Source: Immundisolibacter cernigliae
GTDB lineage: Bacteria; Pseudomonadota; Gammaproteobacteria; Immundisolibacterales; Immundisolibacteraceae
Assembly (NCBI RefSeq): GCF_001697225.1
Contig: NZ_CP014671.1
Span: forward strand, 1,922,001 to 1,986,000
Length of the DNA: 64,000 nt
Direction: 5' to 3'
This document shows positions 54,937 through 64,000 of the stretch, piece after piece. Below the pieces are notes generated by a model. It was not told where the DNA came from and did not search any database. It saw nothing but the letters and a program-made list of their open reading frames with translations. Each line of letters begins with the position of its first letter. Within the stretch, counting starts at the first letter, position 1. The position numbers and the translations under genes were made by a program.

Positions 54937-55875
54937 TCAACCTGGGGCGGGCGCTTCCAATCGCTCGCCGGCCACCAGCTTTCGCCCGGCCAGGAATTCC
55001 CGCGCCGGCAACATGCGTCCGCCTTCCGGCTGCACATGGGTGAGCAACAGGCTGCCCGCGCCACAGGCCACCTCGATGCCCGACGGCCCGGCGCTGAGCA
55101 CCTGTCCCGGCGGTCCGCTGCCAAGGCCCAGCTGCGCCCCGCCGACACGCAGCCGTTGGCCTCGCCACACGGTCCAGGCCAGCGGCGCCGGCGCAAAGGC
55201 GCGCACGGTGCGTTCCAGCACCTGCGCCGGTTGCGTCCAGTCCAGCTGCGCCTCGCGCTTGTCGATCTTGGCGGCGTAACAGGCGCCCTCGGCCGGCTGG
55301 GGTGTGGCGACCGCGACACCGACCTCGAGACCTGCCACCACCTCGATCAGAGCCTCGGCGCCAAGCTGCGCCAGGCGCTCGCGCAGGCTGCCGCCGGTGT
55401 CGTTCGCCAGAATGGGCGTCGGGCGCTGCAGAAACACCGGCCCGGTGTCCAGACCGACATCCATCTGCATGATGCACACGCCGGTCTGGGCATCGCCGGC
55501 CAGCAGCGCCCGCTCCACCGGCGCCGCACCGCGCCAGCGCGGCAGCAGCGAGCCGTGCACGTTGAGCGCGCCCAGGCGCGCCGCGCCCAGGATGGCCGGC
55601 GGCAGAATCAGTCCGTAAGCCACCACCACCAGCAGGTCCGGCGCGAATGCGGCCAGTTCTGCAGCGGCCTGGGCCGTGCGCAGGCTGACCGGCTGACACA
55701 CCTCGATACCCGCCTCCAGCGCCGCCAGCTTGACTGCGGATGGACTCAGCTTGCGCCCCCGGCCCGCCGGCCGGTCAGGCTGTGTGTATACGGCGCGCAC
55801 GGTGTGCCCGGCAGCCAGTAGTGCCTGCAGGCTCGGCACGGCAAACGGCGCCGTGCCGGCAAAAACGATGTTCAA
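54937..55875 (-). CDS. fmt: Methionyl-tRNA formyltransferase
   Basis: A 312-residue enzyme formylating initiator Met-tRNA. The N-terminal FAGTAPFAVPSLQALL and the active-site GALNVHGSLLPRWRGAAPV (Asn, His) are clear, with the C-terminal OB-like domain beyond residue 205. The start is TTG at 55875 (NIVFAGT), whose TTGA overlaps the def stop; no ATG or GTG fits. It converges with accC across 22 bp. Confidence 0.95.
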   Translation of the reverse strand: MNIVFAGTAPFAVPSLQALLAAGHTVRAVYTQPDRPAGRGRKLSPSAVKLAALEAGIEVCQPVSLRTAQAAAELAAFAPDLLVVVAYGLILPPAILGAARLGALNVHGSLLPRWRGAAPVERALLAGDAQTGVCIMQMDVGLDTGPVFLQRPTPILANDTGGSLRERLAQLGAEALIEVVAGLEVGVAVATPQPAEGACYAAKIDKREAQLDWTQPAQVLERTVRAFAPAPLAWTVWRGQRLRVGGAQLGLGSGPPGQVLSAGPSGIEVACGAGSLLLTHVQPEGGRMLPAREFLAGRKLVAGERLEAPAPG

Positions 55876-56381
55876 GGACGTGCTTCGTCGCGCTGGCGCT
55901 TGTCGGCCTTCTTGCGCAAGCGATCCTGCTTCAGGCGCGACAGGTAGTCCACGAACAGCTTGCCGTCCAGGTGGTCGATCTCGTGCTGCACGCACACCGC
56001 CAGCAGGCCATCGGCGTCCATTTGCCGCGCCTCGCCGTCGCGGTCGAGATAGCTCACGGTCACCCGCAGGGCGCGCTCGACGGTTTCATACACGTCAGGC
56101 ACCGACAGGCAGCCTTCCTCGCACTCCTGGCTGCCGTCGCGGGCGACCACGCGCGGGTTGATCAGCACCTGCAGCTGGTCGTGCTCGGCGCTCAGATCCA
56201 TCACCACGACACGCTTTGCCACGCCGACCTGGGTGGCAGCAAGGCCAATGCCCTTGGCGGCATACATGGTCTGCGCCATGTCCTCGGCCAGCTGCCTGAC
56301 CTGCGCATTGACCGCATCCACCGGGCTCGCCCGCTGGCGCAGTCTCGGATCAGGGTAGGTAAGAATGTCCAGCAGCGCCAT
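55872..56381 (-). CDS. def: Peptide deformylase
   Basis: A 169-residue metalloenzyme removing formyl from nascent proteins. All three motifs are present: GIGLAATQVG, EGCLSVPD (metal Cys) and QHEIDHLDGK (metal His pair and Glu). The basic C-terminal tail (KQDRLRKKADKRQRDEAR) is typical of ribosome-bound forms. It pairs with fmt by TTGA overlap and diverges from the LysM gene. Confidence 0.97.
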   Translation of the reverse strand: MALLDILTYPDPRLRQRASPVDAVNAQVRQLAEDMAQTMYAAKGIGLAATQVGVAKRVVVMDLSAEHDQLQVLINPRVVARDGSQECEEGCLSVPDVYETVERALRVTVSYLDRDGEARQMDADGLLAVCVQHEIDHLDGKLFVDYLSRLKQDRLRKKADKRQRDEARP

Positions 56382-56531
56382 GACAGTGGGAACAAGATTT
56401 ATCTGGGCTACACTGCGCCTGCCTTAAGGGTTTGCCTCAAGGCGGTCGCGTTGGAACCGATATTCGGTTGACAGGCTGCGACCGATTCTTGGGTCAGGCG
56501 CGCCACCAATCATACTGGCCGGAACTTGCCC

Positions 56532-57569
56532 ATGACCAGACTTTACCGTTCGCTGATTGCTGTTCTGGCTCTTTTGCCGCTGCTGATGCCGCTGCACGCG
56601 AGCGCCGACGATCTTCAGTTGCGACCCGACCGCCCGGACGTTTACGTGGTGGTCCGCGGCGACACGCTGTGGGACATCTCCGGCCGCTTCCTGACCAAGC
56701 CCTGGTACTGGCCGCAATTGTGGGGAGCAAACCCGCAGATCGCCAATCCCCACCTCATCTATCCCGGCGACCGGCTGCGCCTGGTGATGACCGCGGACGG
56801 CCCGCGCCTGATGCGCGACGGTCAGGGCCACGGCTCGGGCGGGGTATCGCCGCAGGTACGTGCGACGCCCATCGATACCGCCGTGCCGGCCATTCCGCTG
56901 GAACACATTCAGGCCTTCCTGGAAGAAGCCGTGGTGCTGCACAGCAACCGGGCGGCTGATTTTGCATACGTTGCCTCGGCCGCGGACGAGCATATCGCCG
57001 TGGGCGCGGGCGATCGGGTCTACGGCCGCCGCACAGCCGCACAGCCGGGCGAGTCGCTGGACATCTTTCGCATCGGCGACGCCTACCGCGATCCGGAAAG
57101 CGGCGAAGCGCTGGGCTACAACGGGCTGTTCATCGGTCGCGGCAGCGTGCAGCGCGCCGGCGATCCGGCCACGCTGTCGGTGGCCAAGGCGCGCCGCGAA
57201 GTACTTGCAGGCGACGTGCTGATACCGACCGACGACAGCCCGATGAAGGCGTCCTACATGCCGCATGCGCCGACCACGCCCCTGCGTGGCCACATCATCA
57301 GTGTCGTGGATGGTGTGTCGCAGATCGGCCAGTACAGCGTGGTGGTCCTGAGCCGCGGACAGCGCGATGGGGTGGAACTGGGCCACGTGCTGCAGGTGCA
57401 GCAGGTACCGTCGCCGATCGACGACCCGGTCGCTCGCCAGCGCGTGCAGCCGCCGGGTGATCCGGCCGGCACGGTGATGGTGTTTCGGCTTTTCGAGCGG
57501 GTCAGCTATGCCCTGGTGATGACGGCCAACCGGCCCATGCACGTGCTGGACGAGGTCACGACCCCCTGA
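56532..57569 (+). CDS. LysM-domain envelope protein upstream of dprA
   Basis: A 345-residue exported protein. It has a signal peptide (cleavage after ASA), one LysM domain at about 33-82 (YVVVRGDTLWDISGRFL... NPHLIYPGDRLRL) binding peptidoglycan, and a long C-terminal domain of unknown function conserved in the LysM protein that commonly precedes dprA. The ATG at 56532 is preferred to TTG 56526. The gene diverges from def, and its stop overlaps the presumed dprA start. Confidence 0.9.
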   Translation: MTRLYRSLIAVLALLPLLMPLHASADDLQLRPDRPDVYVVVRGDTLWDISGRFLTKPWYWPQLWGANPQIANPHLIYPGDRLRLVMTADGPRLMRDGQGHGSGGVSPQVRATPIDTAVPAIPLEHIQAFLEEAVVLHSNRAADFAYVASAADEHIAVGAGDRVYGRRTAAQPGESLDIFRIGDAYRDPESGEALGYNGLFIGRGSVQRAGDPATLSVAKARREVLAGDVLIPTDDSPMKASYMPHAPTTPLRGHIISVVDGVSQIGQYSVVVLSRGQRDGVELGHVLQVQQVPSPIDDPVARQRVQPPGDPAGTVMVFRLFERVSYALVMTANRPMHVLDEVTTP

Positions 57570-58675
57570 CGCCCGCTGCCGCCGGCCTTGCCCTGGCCCG
57601 CATACCCGGGCTGGGGGTTGCAGCCTGGCGTCGCCTGCTGGCGGCGTTCGGTTCGCCGTCGTTGGCGCTGGGCGCGCATCGCAGTGCGTTGTTGGACTGT
57701 CTGGCCGGCAAGACGACGCTGGCCGACAAGATCCTTGCCGCGGCCGACATTCCACCGCGCGCCGACCTCGACTGGCTGCAAGACGGTCAGGACCGGCAGG
57801 CACTGTTTCTGGACCAGCCTCCATACCCCCCACAACTGGCGCAAATTGCGGACCCGCCACTGGCGCTGCTGGTGGAAGGTGATGCCCGCTTGCTGCTGGC
57901 GCCCCAGATCGCCATCGTCGGCAGCCGCAATGCCTCGCCGGCCGGCCGGGAGACCGCGTTTGCCATGGCCTCGGCGCTTACCCAATGCGGTCTGTTGGTA
58001 ACCAGCGGCCTGGCCGAAGGCGTGGACGGCGCGGCCCATCGCGGTGCACTGTCCGGCAGCGGCCAGACAGTCGCCGTGCTGGGAACCGGACCGGATCGCA
58101 TCTATCCGCGCCAGCACCTGAACCTTGCCCAGGAAATCCGCCAACATGGCGTCCTGGTCAGCGAACAGCCGGTGGGTATGCCGCCGCGCAGCTTCAACTT
58201 TCCGCGCCGCAACCGGATCATCAGCGGCCTGTCGCTGGGTGTGCTGGTGGTGGAGGCGGGCGCGCAAAGCGGCTCCCTGATCACCGCCCGCCTGGCGGCC
58301 GAACAGGGGCGCGAGGTATTCGCCATCCCGGGCGGCATCCACAACCCGCTGGCGCGCGGTTGCCACGCGCTGATTCGCGATGGCGCCAAGCTGGTCGAGA
58401 GCGTATCGGACATTCTGGAGGAACTGCCGCCCTTCGAGCGGGGTCTGAGTCCGGTGTCCGCAGCACCGCCGGCCGCCGGCCAGCCGGCGGCCGCCACCAA
58501 CCCGGTGCTGGCCAATATGGGCGACAGCCCGGTCAGTCTGGACCTGCTGGTGGCCCGCACCGGATTGACGGTGGCAGAAGTTTCCACCATGCTCTTGACG
58601 CTACAACTGGATGGCCTGGTGACGGCCCTGCCCGGCGGCCTGTATGGCCGCCGCGGTCCGCACCCGGCACGCTGA
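57566..58675 (+). CDS. dprA: DNA-processing protein DprA (Smf), probable CTG start
   Basis: A 369-residue protein that loads RecA on incoming single-stranded DNA during transformation. The Rossmann-like core has IVGSRNASPAGRE, SGLAEGVDGAAHRGAL, GTGPDRIYP and FPRRNRIISGLS, and the C-terminal winged helix is at about 305-365. The family N-terminal segment (LALARIPGLGVAAWRRLLAAFGS) is encoded upstream of the first conventional start (TTG 57662) in an open frame without ATG, GTG or TTG. The likely start is CTG at 57566, forming CTGA with the LysM stop, in line with NTGA overlaps at other genes here. Confidence 0.88.
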   Translation: MTPAAAGLALARIPGLGVAAWRRLLAAFGSPSLALGAHRSALLDCLAGKTTLADKILAAADIPPRADLDWLQDGQDRQALFLDQPPYPPQLAQIADPPLALLVEGDARLLLAPQIAIVGSRNASPAGRETAFAMASALTQCGLLVTSGLAEGVDGAAHRGALSGSGQTVAVLGTGPDRIYPRQHLNLAQEIRQHGVLVSEQPVGMPPRSFNFPRRNRIISGLSLGVLVVEAGAQSGSLITARLAAEQGREVFAIPGGIHNPLARGCHALIRDGAKLVESVSDILEELPPFERGLSPVSAAPPAAGQPAAATNPVLANMGDSPVSLDLLVARTGLTVAEVSTMLLTLQLDGLVTALPGGLYGRRGPHPAR

Positions 58676-58683
58676 GGGTATCG

Positions 58684-59169
58684 ATGAAGGAATCCGTTCT
58701 CGACGTGCTGATGTTCCTGCTGGACAACTACAGCGAGGACGGTGCGATGGACGACGATGACCGTGATGAACTGGCCGGCCAGCTGGCCAGCATGGGTTTT
58801 GGCGAAGGGGAGATCGACCATGCTTTCGACTGGCTCGAGAGCCTGGCGCAGGATGATGACACGGCCACCCAGACCGACTGCATACCGTGGAGCGACCATG
58901 CGCAGCGCCAGTTCTCGGCCCAGGAGCAATACCGGCTGACGCTGGAAGCGCGCGGCTTTCTGATCCTGCTGGGACAGAATCCGATGGTCGACAGGCCGTC
59001 GCTGGACCGCGTCATCGACCGCGCCATGGCGCTCGATCTGGACGAAATCGACCTCGACGACATCAAGTGGATCACGCTCATGGTGATCTACAACCGGCCG
59101 GACACGGCTCACCTGTATGCCTACATGGAAGAGCTGGCCCAACCGGATGCGCTGCGGCGCCTGCAATAG
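58684..59169 (+). CDS. smg: Smg/DUF494 family protein
   Basis: A 161-residue acidic protein of the Smg (DUF494) family, found between dprA and topA in proteobacteria. It begins MKESVLDVLMFLLDNY, has a FDWLESL segment and the acidic ALDLDEIDLDDIKWI stretch near the C-terminus. Its biochemical role is unresolved; links to DNA uptake or topology are suggested only by context. ATG 58684 is 8 nt after the dprA stop. Confidence 0.93.
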   Translation: MKESVLDVLMFLLDNYSEDGAMDDDDRDELAGQLASMGFGEGEIDHAFDWLESLAQDDDTATQTDCIPWSDHAQRQFSAQEQYRLTLEARGFLILLGQNPMVDRPSLDRVIDRAMALDLDEIDLDDIKWITLMVIYNRPDTAHLYAYMEELAQPDALRRLQ

Positions 59170-59247
59170 CCCACCAGCCGCCCGCCTGGCGGCTGCCCCA
59201 GTCCGAATGACAACAACCGCACCGCCACGGCGGGCGCTGCGCGAACC

Positions 59248-61545
59248 ATGAACCCAGCAAAAACCGTCGTCGTCGTCGAATCCCCGGCCAAGGCCAAAAC
59301 CATCAAGAAGTACCTCGGCCCCGGCTATGAGGTATTTGCCTCCTACGGCCACGTCAGGGACCTGGTGGCCAAGGAAGGGGCGGTGCAAACCGAACACAAC
59401 TTCGCCATGCGCTACGAGGGTATCGAGCGCAACAGCCGGCACGTCGATGCCATCGCCAAGGCGATGCGAGGCGCCGACCAGCTGCTGCTGGCCACTGACC
59501 CGGACCGGGAAGGCGAAGCCATTGCCTGGCATCTGGCGGAGCTGCTGCGCGAGCGCAAGGTGCTCGCCGACAAGCCGGTGCACCGGGTGGTTTTTCACGA
59601 AATCACGCAGCGGGCGATCCAGGAGGCGGTCGACCACCCGGGCGAAATTTCCATGGACCTGGTCAACGCCCAGCAGGCGCGCCGGGCGCTTGACTATCTG
59701 GTCGGCTTCAACATCTCACCGCTGCTGTGGAAAAAGATCCGCCGCGGTCTGTCGGCCGGGCGCGTACAAAGCCCGGCGCTGCGCCTGATCGTCGAGCGCG
59801 AGGAGGAAATCGAGGCCTTCGTGCCGCGCGAGTACTGGACGCTGGACGCCACCGTCGGCAAGGGCAAGGCCGCCTTTGCCGCCAAACTGGCACAGTTCGA
59901 AGGCGAGAAGATCGAGCAGTTCAGCGTGATCGACGCCGAGCGCGCCGGGCTGATCCGCAGCACCATCGAGCAGCAGACCAAGGGCCGGCTGCAGGTGGCC
60001 GCCATCACCCGCCGCTCGCGCAAGCGCAACCCCGGTCCGCCGTTCATCACCTCTACCCTGCAGCAGGAAGCGTCCAAGCGCTTCGGCTTCACCGGCCAGC
60101 GCACCATGCGCATCGCCCAGCAGCTGTACGAGGGTATCGATATCGGCAGCGGCCCGGTCGGCCTGATCACCTACATGCGCACCGACTCCACCAGCCTGGC
60201 GCAGGAGGCGGTGGCCGAAATCCGGGAGCTCATCGCCCAGCGATTTGGCAGCGACACGCTGCCCAAGTCGCCCAATGTGTTCAAGACCAAGAGCAAGAAC
60301 GCGCAGGAGGCCCACGAGGCGATCCGGCCCAGCTCCGCGGCGCGCACGCCCGAGTCGGTGCGGGCGTACCTGAGCGCCGACCAGCTGAAGCTCTACACCC
60401 TGGTCTGGAACCGCACCATTGCCTGTCAGATGAACCCGGCGGTGATCGACACCGTGGCGGTCGACCTGTGCCCACCCGGCCATGCGCCAACGCTGCTGCG
60501 GGCGACCGGCTCCACGGTGCGCGAACCGGGTTTCCTGGCCGTTTACGACAACCGCGAGGACGGTGAACAGGCCGATGCGAATCTGCCGGCGCTGGAGGTG
60601 GACGAACTGGTCGAACTGCGCGCGCTCGAGGCGAACCAGCACTTCACCGAGCCGCCGCCGCGCTTCAACGAAGCCAGCCTGATCAAGGCGCTGGAGGAAT
60701 TCGGCATCGGCCGGCCGTCGACCTACGCCAGCATCATCACCACGCTCCAGCAGCGCGAATACGTGCAGCTCGACGGCAAGCGCTTCATGCCCACCGACGT
60801 CGGTCGCGTGGTCAGCCGCTTTCTGACCGAGTTCTTCACCCAGTACGTCGATTACGACTTCACCGCCCGCCTGGAGGACGAACTGGACGCGGTCTCACGC
60901 GGCGAAACGGAGTGGCTGCCGGTACTCGAGCGCTTCTGGAAACCGTTCCACGAACAGGTGGTGAAAACCGGCTCCGTTGAGCGGCGCGACATTACGCAGC
61001 AGCAGCTGGATGAAGCCTGCCCCGAATGCGGCAAGCCGCTGGCGATCCGCCTGGGCAAGCGCGGCAACTTCATCGGATGCACGGCCTACCCGGAGTGCAA
61101 GTACACGCGGGACATCAAGCCGGCCACCGGTGAGCCGGAGCCGCCGCTGGAACTGCTCGACCGCAAGTGTCCGGAGTGTGGCGGCGATCTGGCCTACAAG
61201 CGCGGTCGTTACGGGCGCTTCATAGGCTGCGTGAACTACCCCACCTGCAAGCATGTGGAGCCGCTGAACAAACCCAAGGACACCGGCATCAGCTGCCCGG
61301 ACTGCAAACAGGGCACGCTCATGGAGCGCAAGTCCCGCTACGGCAAACTGTTTTATTCCTGCAGTCGTTACCCGGACTGCAAATACGCCGTCTGGGATCC
61401 GCCGGTGGCCCAGCCGTGCCCGAAGTGCGGACACGCCATCATGACCATCAAGACCACCAAGCGGCGCGGCGTCGAGAAATTGTGCCCCGACAAGGCCTGC
61501 GGCTATCGGGAGCCGGCGCCGGAGCTGGCCGAAAGCGCCGCCTGA
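59248..61545 (+). CDS. topA: DNA topoisomerase I
   Basis: A 765-residue type IA topoisomerase relaxing negative supercoils. The Toprim domain begins VVVVESPAKAKTIKKYLG and includes the LLATDPDREGEAIAW acidic triad; the active-site Tyr309 is in GLITYMRTDSTSL. The C-terminal part has four zinc-ribbon repeats (CPEC at about 591, 642, 688 and CPKC near 729). It runs behind smg and converges with gyrB, the gene of the opposing activity. Confidence 0.97.
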   Translation: MNPAKTVVVVESPAKAKTIKKYLGPGYEVFASYGHVRDLVAKEGAVQTEHNFAMRYEGIERNSRHVDAIAKAMRGADQLLLATDPDREGEAIAWHLAELLRERKVLADKPVHRVVFHEITQRAIQEAVDHPGEISMDLVNAQQARRALDYLVGFNISPLLWKKIRRGLSAGRVQSPALRLIVEREEEIEAFVPREYWTLDATVGKGKAAFAAKLAQFEGEKIEQFSVIDAERAGLIRSTIEQQTKGRLQVAAITRRSRKRNPGPPFITSTLQQEASKRFGFTGQRTMRIAQQLYEGIDIGSGPVGLITYMRTDSTSLAQEAVAEIRELIAQRFGSDTLPKSPNVFKTKSKNAQEAHEAIRPSSAARTPESVRAYLSADQLKLYTLVWNRTIACQMNPAVIDTVAVDLCPPGHAPTLLRATGSTVREPGFLAVYDNREDGEQADANLPALEVDELVELRALEANQHFTEPPPRFNEASLIKALEEFGIGRPSTYASIITTLQQREYVQLDGKRFMPTDVGRVVSRFLTEFFTQYVDYDFTARLEDELDAVSRGETEWLPVLERFWKPFHEQVVKTGSVERRDITQQQLDEACPECGKPLAIRLGKRGNFIGCTAYPECKYTRDIKPATGEPEPPLELLDRKCPECGGDLAYKRGRYGRFIGCVNYPTCKHVEPLNKPKDTGISCPDCKQGTLMERKSRYGKLFYSCSRYPDCKYAVWDPPVAQPCPKCGHAIMTIKTTKRRGVEKLCPDKACGYREPAPELAESAA

Positions 61546-61553
61546 GGCGTGCC

Positions 61554-61610
61554 CCCGCGGTAATCCGCGGGCATTGCGTGCTGACCACCGAACTGACGGC
61601 CAGCACGCAA
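61554..61610. terminator. Two hairpins between convergent topA and gyrB
   Basis: CCCGCGG-TAAT-CCGCGGG (61554-61571) starts 8 bp after the topA stop. A second inverted repeat, TTGCGTGCTG (61574-61583) and CAGCACGCAA (61601-61610), lies just before the gyrB stop. Being symmetric they could terminate both genes. Confidence 0.65.
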
Positions 61611-61620
61611 CGTCTGGACC

Positions 61621-64000
<2,380 letters not shown>

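Overview
The window looks like chromosomal DNA of a high-GC gammaproteobacterium. The main evidence is gene order: leuC-leuD-leuB-asd-fimV-truA-trpF-trpB-trpA-accD-folC-(SPOR protein)-cvpA-purF, then aroQ-accB-accC, fmt-def, LysM protein-dprA-smg-topA, and a Gram-negative type gyrB. The abundance of catabolic oxygenases resembles soil or hydrocarbon-associated lineages; any genus-level placement would be a guess.

Positions 1-13,060 are an accessory catabolic region. On the minus strand there is one four-gene unit (Rieske oxygenase, luciferase-like flavin monooxygenase, an unknown 116-residue protein, a lipoprotein cytochrome c) and a second unit (PdxA-family dehydrogenase, HAD phosphatase, DUF971 protein, FMN-dependent alpha-hydroxy acid oxidase). 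On the plus strand runs a CoA-thioester pathway: a hydroxycinnamoyl-CoA hydratase-lyase-like crotonase, an acyl-CoA dehydrogenase, an AMP-forming CoA ligase, a hotdog thioesterase and a Baeyer-Villiger monooxygenase. The substrate cannot be named from sequence, but an aromatic or cyclic compound is likely. An intact IS5-family element (13,179-14,398, TTAA target duplication) separates this region from the next.

Positions 14,429-26,039 are the most striking part. A nine-gene minus-strand operon, almost every junction overlapping, encodes CrtY, CrtE, CrtI, CrtB, an exported DUF2141 protein, a SAM methyltransferase, a CrtU-like carotene desaturase/methyltransferase, a Rieske protein and DXS. CrtU plus Rieske plus methyltransferase parallels actinobacterial isorenieratene clusters and suggests an aromatic carotenoid. 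It diverges from a CarH/LitR-type B12 photoreceptor-repressor gene, which is followed by a pyrimidine-dimer glycosylase gene. The shared promoter region is full of TTTGTC/GACAAA palindromes, so this reads as a light-induced pigment and photodamage-repair module.

Positions 26,072-49,842 are largely core metabolism: a DszA/NtaA-like monooxygenase and M20 peptidase hitched to purF, the trp/leu/acc/fol block, aroC, a metal efflux pump, TusA-like protein, mobA and pyruvate kinase. Positions 50,301-64,000 carry a YejM-like membrane hydrolase that keeps its catalytic residues, aroQ-accB-accC, fmt-def, LysM-dprA-smg-topA and the convergent, truncated gyrB. A recurring feature is stop/start overlap of the form NTGA (ATGA, GTGA, TTGA and probably CTGA at dprA). 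I saw no tRNA, rRNA or CRISPR array.
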